64,000 nucleotides of DNA, taken from the NCBI GenBank assembly GCA_934675575.1, contig CAKUQQ010000002.1:1-64000 (forward strand), in the 5' to 3' direction. The position numbers and the translations under genes were made by a program. Shown piece by piece: positions 35,871 through 45,868 of the stretch (within the stretch, counting starts at the first letter, position 1; the number at the start of each line of letters is the position of its first letter). The notes beneath the pieces were generated by a model. It saw nothing but the letters and a program-made list of their open reading frames with translations. It made no database searches and was not told the DNA's origin. Source of the DNA: an uncultured Muribaculaceae bacterium. GTDB lineage: Bacteria > Bacteroidota > Bacteroidia > Bacteroidales > Muribaculaceae.

Positions 35871-36617
35871 TTATTCAAATCCATACTTCTTACGAGCAGC
35901 TGATGCCACTTTCCCATCATGCTTCCAGTTCGTTTTGCCATAACTTATGCTGCGGCATATCTCTGCCAAATAGGCTTGTTTTTTGGCCTCGTCCATGTTC
36001 TTAAACACAACCGTCACCTCAAGCTTCGGCTGCCCTTTTTGTTTAATATAAATCTCAGTGCACGTTTTGTAGCCACTGCCAAGACCCGCCACGTTTTTCA
36101 TCGGCACATCTTTCAGCATCACTGCCTCGTCGGCATTAAACTGCTTGGCGTCAAGCGTGGTTATGTGTTTGGCTATTTCTGCCGTATCAACGCCGGTTTT
36201 ATCTCTTGCCGACTTCAGATTTGCAAGCAAATTATATGTATTAATCGCCTGATTTCTTGGCTTAAGACCAGTTTTACCAGTACCGAAAAAGAGATCATAC
36301 GCCCACCACAAGTCTTTCAACATCACAAAGCAATCGCCGGCTTTCGAAGCCAAAATCACGTTATATTCCTCAATATGCTTTATGCCAGGTTCATCAGGTT
36401 CCTGCGAAATAAATGCCACATATTGCCGCACACCCTCAAAGTCCTTCGGCTTCACAATTTTCACGTTAAAAGCTTCTTCGTAATACTTCACCAGATTGTC
36501 ATACCGGCACTCCACCGGACCAAACGAATAGTTCAGTCGCAATTTCTCCTGTTCTTGGGCTTTAGCCACTGCTGCGAGTGACAACAAAAGCACCACCAAG
36601 CAAACGATTCTTCTCAT
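35871..36617 (-). CDS. Secreted protein of unknown function
   Basis: A 248-residue protein with a signal peptide (MRRIVCLVVLLLSLAAVAKA, then QEQ). The mature part is mixed alpha/beta with segments such as YVAFISQEPDEPGIKHIEEY and CTEIYIKQKGQPKLEVTVVFKNMDEAKKQAYLAEI. No family was recognised. It converges with the arginine operon and has a 260-base upstream gap holding the terminator of the following giant gene. Probably periplasmic. Confidence 0.65.
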   Translation of the reverse strand: MRRIVCLVVLLLSLAAVAKAQEQEKLRLNYSFGPVECRYDNLVKYYEEAFNVKIVKPKDFEGVRQYVAFISQEPDEPGIKHIEEYNVILASKAGDCFVMLKDLWWAYDLFFGTGKTGLKPRNQAINTYNLLANLKSARDKTGVDTAEIAKHITTLDAKQFNADEAVMLKDVPMKNVAGLGSGYKTCTEIYIKQKGQPKLEVTVVFKNMDEAKKQAYLAEICRSISYGKTNWKHDGKVASAARKKYGFE

Positions 36618-36790
36618 AGCCTTGTCGCTTTTATTTTGTTACTATCTCTTTTGAATGTTTCTTTCTCGTTTTTGAGGTTAGTTCAAGTGCTCCCGCTCTT
36701 TTGAGAACATACGCCAAATATACGCACAAAAAAAACAGTTTTTCAAACATTTACACCACTTTTTAATTCTTTTTTCCAGGACAAGTTGCC

Positions 36791-36832
36791 GCAAAAAAAT
36801 GGGCGGAGTTGCCACAAAAGACAATTCCGCCC
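36791..36832 (-). terminator. Terminator of the 1483-residue surface protein gene
   Basis: On the minus strand GGGCGGAATT (36832-36823) pairs with the complement at 36810-36801 (one G-T pair) and is followed by seven T. Confidence 0.8.
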
Positions 36833-36878
36833 GATTATTGTTTTTTCATTGCGGCATCAGCCGCAGTTATGCATCACA

Positions 36879-39800
36879 TCAGTCCATAACTTTCTTTATG
36901 GTTGTGGTCGTGCCGTCGGTGTAACGCGTAATCACAATGTTCACGCCATCAAATGGTTTCTTCGACTGCATGCCCAGAGCGTTGACATAAGTCACACTGT
37001 CCACCGTCTTTCCTGCCAAGTTTTCCTCAACGCCGCTCACTTTCACCACAGCCTCGTTGCTGTAGCCGCTGGTGGCTTTGTCAAACACGGCACGCACAGC
37101 ATATTTCGCCTCGGTCAAGTCACCAAATGTGGTGTCGGTGTAACCAGCATCGGTGGTGGTGGCAAGCAACTTGCCGTCGCGATACACCTCATAGCCCTTA
37201 ACTTTGAGCACAGGCACCGATAGGTCGTTAAACGTCAAGTCGTCAACAAACAACGCAAACGACTGGCTACCGCCAGGAGAAACACAGTTGATTGCAAAAT
37301 ACTTTGCGCCCTCTGGCAAACGGTAGCTATATTCAGTCCACGTCTCCGGCAACTCTATGTAGTCGCCACGGCTCACTTGCACAAAGTGCGACGGGTCGGT
37401 GTCGGTGGTTGAGTAAAGCACGCGCATGCGTTCTATCGTGTTGTCTTGATTTGTGAACGCCTTGGCATAGAACGAAATCACTTGCGATGTTCCGTTGAGT
37501 TGCGGCGACACAAGCCAGTCGTTGTTCACATAGTTGATGTTCGACATTGCCATGAGGAATTTGTCGCCAGAGTGAGGCTTGCCCTCGCTCCAGATGTCAA
37601 TTCCCAGGCGTTTGGCGTTGCACACTTGAAATGCCTTGGGTGACGATTCGTTGGGGTAACTCTCCAGATCCTTGTGTATGCTGTAAGTCACATCATAGTC
37701 ACGGTCAACCATGGTCCATTCGCCTATGTGGTCTATCGCGAAGTCCTCATAACTCTCTATGCTGTCAGTCACAGCTCCACGCGCGTCAGCAGGCTGCCAT
37801 GCCAGAGTCACAGCCTTGTCGGCAAGAGTGGCTGTCAGTTGCGTTGGCACCGGAATCACCGGCTCCACCACCTGCGTGGTTGCCGTAGCAATGTTATTGC
37901 CAGTGTTCTCGTCGCCTGTGCAGCTCACGGTTGTAGTCAGTTTCACAGTCGAAACCTTGTCAAACTTCACAGCTAAAGTCACATTGTCCTCACTGCCGCT
38001 GGCTATGCTGCCTTTGGTTGCCGTCACCAGCTGGTTGCCGTCACCGTCGGTCAGTGTCACCTTGTAGCCGTCCACAGCCTTGCTGCCCACATTTGTCACC
38101 TTCACGCCATAAGTGGCTGTCTCGCCTTGCGCTATGCGGTGAGGAGCCTCAAATGCTGTTGCCTCAAGGTCGGTGGTGGCTGCATTGCTTATCGACACAT
38201 TGTCGATATACACATTCTGTCCGCCGGCTGTTGTGCCGAGAAATGCGATGCGCAGATTTTTTGCACCCTTAACGCTGGCAAGCGACACCGTGTGACGCTG
38301 CCAACCGGTAGTGCCGTTGTCGCGCAGCCACTTTGCGCCCTCTATCTTCTCAAATGCGCCAGCGCCGTTCTTCACCTCTATTTCTATGCTCTCGGCAGTG
38401 TTGATGCTGTCGATGTGCGAATGATATAGCCAGAAGCTCAACTCCGGGTTCTCAAGGTCAGAAATGTCAATCTTCGGTGAGCTGAAGCGGGCGTGTATGC
38501 CCACACCTTCGCCCACAGAGTGCAGTGTGGCAAATCCGTTGTCGCCATTTTGGTCGCTGGCCGTGGGGTTGCTGCCGCTGGCGTCAAGTGTCCAGCCGCT
38601 GCTCATGAGTTTGTCGCTCTCTGTTACCCACGGATAATAATTCATGTCACTGTTGCGGAATGTCTCGGTCAACGGAGCTTTATAAGCCTTGCCGAATATC
38701 ACGGCCTCGCTCAAGGCATAATCACCTCTCACGCCGTCTATGTAGGGAAACACCACATAGTCAATCAGCGTCTGTTTGGTCACATTCACGTTGTTGTCGG
38801 TGAAGTTGGTAACCACCACCGAGTCGGCAAGTTTTGTGTAGTTGTCATATCGCCATATCTGGTAGTAGAGCTTCGACGCGTCAATGTAGCCGCCATTGCT
38901 GCCCACCTCTGGAGCGTCCCAAGTGAGCACTGCGTTGCCGTCGGTTTCCACAAGTTTCAAGTTGCGTGGTGCGCCTGGCTTGTCCACACCCACAAACACG
39001 GTTGCCGTGGCCTCGGCTCCGTTGCCGGCACTGTTTGATGCCACCACACGATAAGTGTAGTTGCCAGCCTTGGTGAATGCGTTGTCAGTCCAGCTCAAGC
39101 TCTCGCCCGGTGCTGGCGATAAGAAGCTGTGCACCGGTGCAGCCTCGCTGTCGCGATACACGTTCACTGTCTTTATCTCCGTCAGCTTTCCGCCTTTGGT
39201 GTCAAGTTCCGGAGCCGTCATTGTGAGGGTGGCATTGAGTGCGCCCTTGTCGCCGGCTTTCACGTTGAGGCTGCCCACAGCGGCAGGAGCGTTGTTGTCG
39301 AGTATGTCAACAGCCACATCGTCTATGTCCAGACGATACATATATGGGTTGCTGAACTCATATATTCCCAGATGATAATATCCATCGGTTGGCACGGTGA
39401 ATGTCACTTGATGTTTCTCGCCGTCGGTGTTCTTGTAGTCCACACATTTAATCAGCTCGGTGTTCATGGTCTCTGGTGTGGCGTCAGTTCCAAGAGCCAC
39501 CTTGAAGCTCTCCGGATACGATTTTGAGTAGGTGCGGGCATACATGCTGAACCTATAGGTCACGCCTGCCTTGAGCGCAATCTTAGGGGAAATAAACCAG
39601 TCGTCGCCAGGCTTCTTGTCGGGAGTTTGGTCATATTTGTAATACGCCCTTTTGTTGGTCGCATCATATTCCCATGTGCTGCCGCCATTGTTATTGAATA
39701 TAGTCCACAGGTCAAACGCGTCCTTGGTGTCGAACCCTTCCACAAACGGCACTTCATAGCCGTTGCCAAATGTCACCTTGTTGCTTTGTGCCGGGTCGCT

Positions 39801-41330
39801 GCTTCCCTTGGTTGTGAATGCTGTCACCTCGTAGTAGTAGGCATTTGTGCCCTTGCCGAGTTTGTCGTCGGTAAATGTGGTTTCTTTGCAGTTGTCACTC
39901 ACCACCACAATGTCTGGGTAACGCACTATCTTATATGCCACAGCACTCTTGTTATACTCGCCTCCGTTCATGCCAAGCTCGGCAGGAGTCCATTTCAGCA
40001 CAGCCTTGCCGTCTTGCTCGCTGAGTGTCACGTTTTGTGGCACACCTGGCACATCTTCGCCCACATAAGTGGTGCACCAAGCCAATTCGCCTTGATAATC
40101 TTCATTGGCTGCTGCAAAACTCAACGTCTGATAGCCTGGTCCAAACTGCACGCCCGGCATGGTGTGCGTGGCTCCGGGGGCTATGCCTGCCACCACGGTG
40201 TCAACACCAGCTTTGTTCACTATCACGCTCATATTGCCGCTTATGGTGCTGCCATCTACGTTCTGCGTCGGAGCTGTGAATGTTATATCGCCCGACGTGT
40301 CGCCAAAGTTCTTAAAGTTCACGGCTATATTGCTCACGGCACGTGGGGCTGTGAGTGGCGTGGAGTAAGGCATGGCAAACAAGCCGGAGAAACTTGCGTT
40401 TCCTGGCAGGTCCTTAATCTTTGTCAGCTTGCCTGTGTGAATGTTTATCTCATAGAGAGCCGACACCCATTTGCGTTTGCCACCAGAATACTCCTCATAG
40501 GTTGCAGCCCAATACAGACGGCCTGTTGCGTCGTCAAACGTCATTGAGTTGCGGTCCACCGGATAAACTCCGGTGTAGCCCACTGGCACTTGCGCGCCGG
40601 TTCTCTTGTCTATCTTATAGAACCAGCCAGTGCTTCCCACACCATACAGGTCTCCATTTTTGTTGCAGGCTATGGCATACACCGAGCGGTCGGCATCGGC
40701 AATCTTGGTGGCCTCGCCGAGCGACAGACTGAACTCGCAGAAGCGAGTGTAGTCGCCGGTACTCTCGTCATAGAAATAGCCAAACACTTTTTGAGTCACC
40801 GGGTCATAGGTCAAGTCGGTGGCAACGTTCACAGCGTCGATTTCGCTGCTCGTGCCCTTATACCATGTCGAGGTGGAGTAGTTGCTGTAATAGCTCGTTT
40901 CGCCGTCAAATGTTGACGACAGCACATAATATGTACTTCCCATTTTGAGTGCCGAGCGTGTGTACATCCACTGCTTGTCTTCTTTAACTTTCTTGATGGC
41001 GCCGTTTTCCTTTGCTTCCACGGTGTAGATGCCGGCGTCAATGGTTGCGCCGTCGGCAGCCCATGCGTCATCATACACTTTCACGCCACACAGCACAGTG
41101 TTACTTCCAGGCACCTTTGCCACAGTGGTGGCTGCATCTTCCACGTTTGCCAGGCTCACAGCCTTGCGTGGCCTCGTCTCCGGAACCGAAGTCGCCACCG
41201 GGCGGTTAAGCCTCAATTTCGACGCCGGTCCTTGCTTTGTGGCAAGCACTCCGGTGTCGGCATGAGCAGGCAATGCGGTCAGGAGCAGCAGTGCCGCTGC
41301 GCTCGCCAACCAATTACTAATCTTTCTCAT
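36879..41330 (-). CDS. Giant secreted multidomain surface protein (choice-of-anchor J / FN3-like)
   Basis: A 1483-residue exported protein. The signal peptide (core LASAAALLLLTALPAHA) is followed by a beta-propeller-like stretch with FDDATGRLYWAATYEE. Then come alternating FN3-like domains (for example VTLSEQDGKAVLKWTPAE) and at least three jelly-roll 'cleaved adhesin' domains marked by GDDWFISPKIALKAG, ARFSSPKIDISDLENPELSFW and NNDWLVSPQLNG. A CARDB-like segment (ATYGVKVTNVGSKAVDGYKV) follows. The last 40 residues include YVNALGMQSKKPFDGVNIV and TDGTTTT, a tail shared with the protein at 54168. It is probably a surface adhesin or matrix protein. The neighbour at 41454 has related domains, suggesting a locus of paralogues. 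Confidence 0.8.
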   Translation of the reverse strand: MRKISNWLASAAALLLLTALPAHADTGVLATKQGPASKLRLNRPVATSVPETRPRKAVSLANVEDAATTVAKVPGSNTVLCGVKVYDDAWAADGATIDAGIYTVEAKENGAIKKVKEDKQWMYTRSALKMGSTYYVLSSTFDGETSYYSNYSTSTWYKGTSSEIDAVNVATDLTYDPVTQKVFGYFYDESTGDYTRFCEFSLSLGEATKIADADRSVYAIACNKNGDLYGVGSTGWFYKIDKRTGAQVPVGYTGVYPVDRNSMTFDDATGRLYWAATYEEYSGGKRKWVSALYEINIHTGKLTKIKDLPGNASFSGLFAMPYSTPLTAPRAVSNIAVNFKNFGDTSGDITFTAPTQNVDGSTISGNMSVIVNKAGVDTVVAGIAPGATHTMPGVQFGPGYQTLSFAAANEDYQGELAWCTTYVGEDVPGVPQNVTLSEQDGKAVLKWTPAELGMNGGEYNKSAVAYKIVRYPDIVVVSDNCKETTFTDDKLGKGTNAYYYEVTAFTTKGSSDPAQSNKVTFGNGYEVPFVEGFDTKDAFDLWTIFNNNGGSTWEYDATNKRAYYKYDQTPDKKPGDDWFISPKIALKAGVTYRFSMYARTYSKSYPESFKVALGTDATPETMNTELIKCVDYKNTDGEKHQVTFTVPTDGYYHLGIYEFSNPYMYRLDIDDVAVDILDNNAPAAVGSLNVKAGDKGALNATLTMTAPELDTKGGKLTEIKTVNVYRDSEAAPVHSFLSPAPGESLSWTDNAFTKAGNYTYRVVASNSAGNGAEATATVFVGVDKPGAPRNLKLVETDGNAVLTWDAPEVGSNGGYIDASKLYYQIWRYDNYTKLADSVVVTNFTDNNVNVTKQTLIDYVVFPYIDGVRGDYALSEAVIFGKAYKAPLTETFRNSDMNYYPWVTESDKLMSSGWTLDASGSNPTASDQNGDNGFATLHSVGEGVGIHARFSSPKIDISDLENPELSFWLYHSHIDSINTAESIEIEVKNGAGAFEKIEGAKWLRDNGTTGWQRHTVSLASVKGAKNLRIAFLGTTAGGQNVYIDNVSISNAATTDLEATAFEAPHRIAQGETATYGVKVTNVGSKAVDGYKVTLTDGDGNQLVTATKGSIASGSEDNVTLAVKFDKVSTVKLTTTVSCTGDENTGNNIATATTQVVEPVIPVPTQLTATLADKAVTLAWQPADARGAVTDSIESYEDFAIDHIGEWTMVDRDYDVTYSIHKDLESYPNESSPKAFQVCNAKRLGIDIWSEGKPHSGDKFLMAMSNINYVNNDWLVSPQLNGTSQVISFYAKAFTNQDNTIERMRVLYSTTDTDPSHFVQVSRGDYIELPETWTEYSYRLPEGAKYFAINCVSPGGSQSFALFVDDLTFNDLSVPVLKVKGYEVYRDGKLLATTTDAGYTDTTFGDLTEAKYAVRAVFDKATSGYSNEAVVKVSGVEENLAGKTVDSVTYVNALGMQSKKPFDGVNIVITRYTDGTTTTIKKVMD

Positions 41331-41386
41331 TCGATAAATTTTGATATAAAAAACATAAAATAAAATCTTTAGCGTAAAAAACCGAA

Positions 41387-41425
41387 ATTGCGCCCCCTCC
41401 TTTTCACGGGAAGGGACGCAGTCTT
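41387..41425 (-). terminator. Possible terminator after the 1073-residue surface protein gene
   Basis: On the minus strand a GC-rich imperfect stem (GCGTCCCTTCC with GGAGGGGGCGC) is followed after a short gap by GGTTTTTTAC. The pairing has mismatches. Confidence 0.4.
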
Positions 41426-41453
41426 TTCGGAACAGATATTTAGTTTCTGTCTA

Positions 41454-44400
41454 TCACTTCGAAATCTTGGCAGATATGCGTGCGCCGTTAACTGTTGCGG
41501 TCACCACATACACACCTGCAGGTTTGCCATTGAGGTTGATAGCTTCACCGTTGCGGCTTTCTGCCACCTTGCGGCCCACAACGTCATACACAGCCACTTC
41601 GCTTGCGCCTTCCACGGCGAGCACACCGCCAGCCACGCTCATAGCTCTCTTGGCGTCGGCCACGTCAACTATTCCTGTCACGGTTTTCTTCTCAACCTTG
41701 ATTGACTTAACGTGGATTTCACCTACGTTGTTGGCATGGAAGCCAATCACTTTCACACCCGGAGTCACCACTACCACAGTATCAGGGTTCTCTTCGCTGT
41801 CGGCAAGTGGAGCAGCCTCGGCCGAAGTCACGTTAAACTCAACGTAGTCGGTCTGTGCTGTATTGCTTGTCGATGCTGTTGCTGCAGTGGTCAGGGTCTT
41901 AACTGCTGTCATTTGTGTGTGGTCAAGGGCTGGAGCCAAAGCCAAATCCCAAACCACATCGGCATCAGCTTGCGATGCATACGACTCAAGTGTCACGAGA
42001 ACTCGTGTTCCGTCCTCAAATTGCAGACGTGGCGACATTGCCCAGTCATCACCCTGTATTTTGCCGGAGTTGTAATAGATTGAGCTGCCCGAAGCCTCCC
42101 AAGTGGTTTCATATTCCTCACCAGCTATCGTGCGGTGGTCGCCGTTGGCGTTGACGATTTTCCAGTTCGACCAAATGTCGCTGCTTTCGTCCACATTCAC
42201 GCTGTAAGGCAATGCAAGGCCTCCGCCCACCCAGTCAATGAGCACGCTTGGAGCCAAATGTTCGCTCTTGCCGTTTTCGTTGTAGATTTCTACTGTGTAT
42301 TTATATTGACCTGGAGTCTGGATTGTGTTGTCGGTCCATGTTGCAGTCTGACCCGGAACAAGTCCTTCTGTCACCACGCCAGCCTCAAGACCGTCGCGCA
42401 AAATCACAGCTTTAGTGATTTTGTCAAGTGCAATGCCGTCTATGTTGGTTGCAGTCGGGTTGAGCCATGTGAGCGTTGCAGAGAGCGATTGGTCGGCAGC
42501 TGCCTTTCCAGTCAACTCTGTTGCCACCTCTGGCACTACTGGAGTGTATTCCACCTTGATGTCGGTTATGTAGAGCTTGTTAGTACCCGACGACGAAGCT
42601 GTGCTGTAGTCTTGGAATGCGAAATACATCTTACCGCTATCCTCAATCTTCACCACGCAAGTGTCGATGGTGTAGCCGTAATCCTTCACATATTCAACAT
42701 CACGGAATTGCTTGAAGCTGGCAGCCGGAGCCTTGGCGTCTTTCACCGTGCCCACCTTGAACGATGCACCCTTGCCGTTGTAGCTATAAATCACACGATA
42801 ATATCCTGCCTTGATGTTAAACGGTGGTGTCACCAGATAGTCATTGCACACGGCATATTCCGTCATCTTAGAGTGGTCGTTGCATGCCGAGCCGCTGCCA
42901 TATGAGCCGTTGTTATATGTCCATGTGTAACCATCGTTGTTGGCATCAACCACAGTGTAGAAACCCCACTGGTCTTTATTGTTGAACTTGAACTCGTATG
43001 GCAGCGATTGTGTGTTGTCGCCCACCCAGCCAGTTCTTACGGTCTTGGCAGTTCCTGCGGCAGCACCGCCGTCGTTGTAGGCCACCACCTGATAGTCATA
43101 GTATCCCGGAGCCGGCACAGCGTCAACATAGTTCATGGCTGCACCCACTTGTGGAGCGTCGAATGTCTTAACCACTTCACCTCCGCGCAGCACCTCAACC
43201 TTGGTAAGGGCCGTGAGGTCGGTGTTGATGTTTGTCTTTTCTGGATTGGTCCAAGTGAGAGTCACATTGTTTGTCATGTCGTCAAACGGCACTGCGGCAA
43301 GGTCTGTAATCTGCTCAGGCACAATTGAGGTCTTTTCCACGGTCAGACCATAGAACTTGTAGGTTGAACCATAAGACGCCACCTTCTCGCTGCAAGCGTG
43401 CAAGCCCAGATAGTATTTCCCTGCCTCTGGCAGCTGCACATACATCACATAGCTGTCTTTGCTCGACTTAAATGTGGTCAGTGTCTTAACCGGAATGTTG
43501 AGGCCCTCGGCTGTCTTTGTCTTGCCCATCAGCACCTCAAGTTTCTCGCCGCCATAATATCCCACAGCAAAATCCAGAGTTATCTTATATGCACCCGCCT
43601 CTGCCACAGTGAGCGGTGGAGTAACCAGATATTCATCTTCCACGAGGTTTGCTTTTGTGGCAAGCTCCATGCTGTTGCCATAATAGCTCGATGTCTTGTA
43701 TTGCCATTTTGCGGTCTGTGTGCTGCTTGCGCCCTTAAATTGGGTGAACAGAGCGTCCACTTTATCGGCACTCGACAAGTCTGCCGTGTAGGGCAATGCC
43801 TGTGGAGCCACCGGACCCACATATTTTGTGGTAACGCTTGCTGCCACACTCTTGGCATTGCCCAGCACAGCTTTCACCTCGTAGGTGTGAAAACCGGCTT
43901 TCAGGCCATCGGCTTCAGTGTCTTGCCATGATGTGGCTATGCCGTCGAGGGTTTTCACCAAAGCGCCGTCGCGATACACCTCCACGCCTGTGAGGGCTGA
44001 TGTGAGGGCATTGCCGTCGTCGTCAACAGTTGGCAGTTTCCAACTCAAATCCACCGTCAGAGCCCCGTCAGCACCCTCAGTGGCTGCAAGGTTAGTCACA
44101 GCACCTGGTGTGAGCACATTTTCTGCCACCTGAAATGCCGTGACATACACAGTGAACAAGTCTTTGGCGCTATATTCATATAAACCAAAATAGTAATCGC
44201 CCGTTTCTCTCGCAGTGAACACTTTAGTCTCTTTCTTGAATGTCTTTTCTGTCAATTCTGGGAAATCCAATAGTGTTTCGCTGTTTTTCGACAAAGCCTC
44301 CACAGTGTTGGCATTTGCCACCACCAAGCGAAGACTTTCTTTTGAGCCTGTGGTTTTCACATAAAACGAAATCTTGTACTCTTTGTCGGCCTCAAGATGC

Positions 44401-44675
44401 ACTGCTGGCGACACAAGCCAGTCGTTAGCTGCCGACGAGCTGTTGTAAGAATACTTTGCTCCGGCTGTTGTGCCGGCATCTTTGTAACCACCGCTACCGC
44501 CATAAGTGTCGTTAGCCCATGTCTTTGAATCTGCATTGACGTCATAGACCGTCCAGTCCGCGTCAATCTTCGATGCCCCACCTATCTGTGAGAAGTAAGG
44601 CACACTCTTAGCCTGTGCATACCCCAATAGAGGCAGCAACACCGCAAGAGCTAAAAATAGTCTTTTCTTTAGCAT
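41454..44675 (-). CDS. Giant secreted surface protein with four choice-of-anchor J-like domains
   Basis: A 1073-residue protein with signal peptide MLKKRLFLALAVLLPLLGYAQA. Four jelly-roll domains are marked by NDWLVSPAVHLEADKEY, EYLVTPPLTVAEAGAY, CNDYLVTPPFNIKAGYY and DDWAMSPRLQFEDG. Each is separated by FN3-like linkers containing LTWTNP or LTWLNP. The final 75 residues form a type A Por-secretion-like domain (EVAVYDVVGRKVAES then KPAGVYVVTATVNG). This suggests export by the type IX system or a related surface route. A consensus promoter lies at 44773-44803. It shares its modular plan with the 36879 gene downstream on the same strand. Confidence 0.82.
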   Translation of the reverse strand: MLKKRLFLALAVLLPLLGYAQAKSVPYFSQIGGASKIDADWTVYDVNADSKTWANDTYGGSGGYKDAGTTAGAKYSYNSSSAANDWLVSPAVHLEADKEYKISFYVKTTGSKESLRLVVANANTVEALSKNSETLLDFPELTEKTFKKETKVFTARETGDYYFGLYEYSAKDLFTVYVTAFQVAENVLTPGAVTNLAATEGADGALTVDLSWKLPTVDDDGNALTSALTGVEVYRDGALVKTLDGIATSWQDTEADGLKAGFHTYEVKAVLGNAKSVAASVTTKYVGPVAPQALPYTADLSSADKVDALFTQFKGASSTQTAKWQYKTSSYYGNSMELATKANLVEDEYLVTPPLTVAEAGAYKITLDFAVGYYGGEKLEVLMGKTKTAEGLNIPVKTLTTFKSSKDSYVMYVQLPEAGKYYLGLHACSEKVASYGSTYKFYGLTVEKTSIVPEQITDLAAVPFDDMTNNVTLTWTNPEKTNINTDLTALTKVEVLRGGEVVKTFDAPQVGAAMNYVDAVPAPGYYDYQVVAYNDGGAAAGTAKTVRTGWVGDNTQSLPYEFKFNNKDQWGFYTVVDANNDGYTWTYNNGSYGSGSACNDHSKMTEYAVCNDYLVTPPFNIKAGYYRVIYSYNGKGASFKVGTVKDAKAPAASFKQFRDVEYVKDYGYTIDTCVVKIEDSGKMYFAFQDYSTASSSGTNKLYITDIKVEYTPVVPEVATELTGKAAADQSLSATLTWLNPTATNIDGIALDKITKAVILRDGLEAGVVTEGLVPGQTATWTDNTIQTPGQYKYTVEIYNENGKSEHLAPSVLIDWVGGGLALPYSVNVDESSDIWSNWKIVNANGDHRTIAGEEYETTWEASGSSIYYNSGKIQGDDWAMSPRLQFEDGTRVLVTLESYASQADADVVWDLALAPALDHTQMTAVKTLTTAATASTSNTAQTDYVEFNVTSAEAAPLADSEENPDTVVVVTPGVKVIGFHANNVGEIHVKSIKVEKKTVTGIVDVADAKRAMSVAGGVLAVEGASEVAVYDVVGRKVAESRNGEAINLNGKPAGVYVVTATVNGARISAKISK

Positions 44676-45014
44676 TTATAAAAAGTGTTTTTAGTTTGTA
44701 ATCGGAATTTAGATTGTGCGGAGAAGGAGAGTTGTCTAAGCGGCTAATAAGCCATTAGTTACTAATCGACCACAAAATTAATCGTTTTCGTTTATAATTT
44801 CAAAGATTTTTTGATACTTTTTAAGCAAAGCATTAGTTTTTTATGTCGATTTGCCAAATAAATTCAACTTTTTGGTTGCAAAACAAAACATTCTTTAACC
44901 AAAACCTGCCTCCATATTTTAAGGTGACACATACCTCGCTTTCACCTAATTTTGCTAATTTTGCAGCACATCGTTTCCCCATTGAAACCAAATTTGCTTT
45001 TCAAAACAGAACTT
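44676..45014. other. Divergent promoter region
   Basis: About 340 bases between a leftward surface protein gene and rightward proC. It holds a minus-strand promoter (44773-44803) and two overlapping plus-strand TAATTTTG boxes (44947-44954 and 44956-44963) before proC. Nothing else was recognised. Confidence 0.6.
44773..44803 (-). promoter_or_regulatory. Promoter of the 1073-residue surface protein gene
   Basis: On the minus strand, TTG at 44803-44801 and TAATTTTG at 44780-44773 are separated by 20 bases. The leader would be about 90 bases long. Confidence 0.65.
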
Positions 45015-45806
45015 ATGAAAATAGGAATTATAGGAGCTGGCAACATGGGTGGCGCAATAGCCCGCGGACTTGCAGCCGCAAGCTCCGCTGCAACCACTCT
45101 GCACATCACCGCCACATCGCCCAACAATCACGGCGAACTCGACGCCTTGAAGCGTGACTTCCCATGCGTTGATGTCAGCACCGACAACACCGCAGCCGTC
45201 GCCGGCACCGACATCGTAATCGTGGCTGTAAAGCCCTGGCTGCTCGACGAGGTGATGAACTCCCTCAAAGACCACATCGACTTTGGCTCACAAATCATAG
45301 TGTCGATTGTGGCCGGTGCCACACTTGAGCATTTGGCCTCGTTTGCCGGAGAGAAAAAAAGCACCGTGTTTGAGCTGATTCCAAACACGGCAATATCAGT
45401 CCACGAGAGCATGACGTTCATAGCCCATCGCGGAGCCTCGCAGCAACAGGTCAAAATGGTCAACGACCTGTTTGCCAAGCTTGGCGGCACCATGGTGGTG
45501 GAAGAGCGGCTCATTCCGGGCTGCATGGCTCTTGCATCGTGCGGCATAGCCTATGTAATGCGCTACATTCGCGCAGCCGTGGAGGGTGGCGTGGAGCTTG
45601 GCGTGAAGCCCGACGATGCCAAGCGCATCATGCTCCAGACCATGAAAGGCGCTGTGGCACTGCTCGAAGCCACCGGCAACCACCCCGAAGCCGAAATCGA
45701 CAAAGTGACCACTCCGGGCGGACTGACCATCAAGGGGCTGAACGCCATGGAGGCCAACGGCTTCACCCACAGTGTCATCGAGGGGCTTAAAGCCTCGGTC
45801 AAGTGA
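45015..45806 (+). CDS. proC: Pyrroline-5-carboxylate reductase
   Basis: A 263-residue NAD(P)H-dependent enzyme that makes proline from pyrroline-5-carboxylate. It opens KIGIIGAGNMGGAIARGL (Rossmann motif), has VVAVKPWLLDEV, the ELIPNTAISVHESMT segment and the closing TPGGLTIKGLNAMEANGF, the family hallmark. The ATG at 45015 was chosen because it starts immediately before the Rossmann motif. In Bacteroides proC sits beside the arg genes; here it is about 9 kb away, separated by the surface protein genes. Confidence 0.95.
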   Translation: MKIGIIGAGNMGGAIARGLAAASSAATTLHITATSPNNHGELDALKRDFPCVDVSTDNTAAVAGTDIVIVAVKPWLLDEVMNSLKDHIDFGSQIIVSIVAGATLEHLASFAGEKKSTVFELIPNTAISVHESMTFIAHRGASQQQVKMVNDLFAKLGGTMVVEERLIPGCMALASCGIAYVMRYIRAAVEGGVELGVKPDDAKRIMLQTMKGAVALLEATGNHPEAEIDKVTTPGGLTIKGLNAMEANGFTHSVIEGLKASVK

Positions 45807-45868
45807 CTGCCGGATATTGGTTTCTTGCAAATTAAAACACACTTACTTAGCAATAACATTTCACGCTT

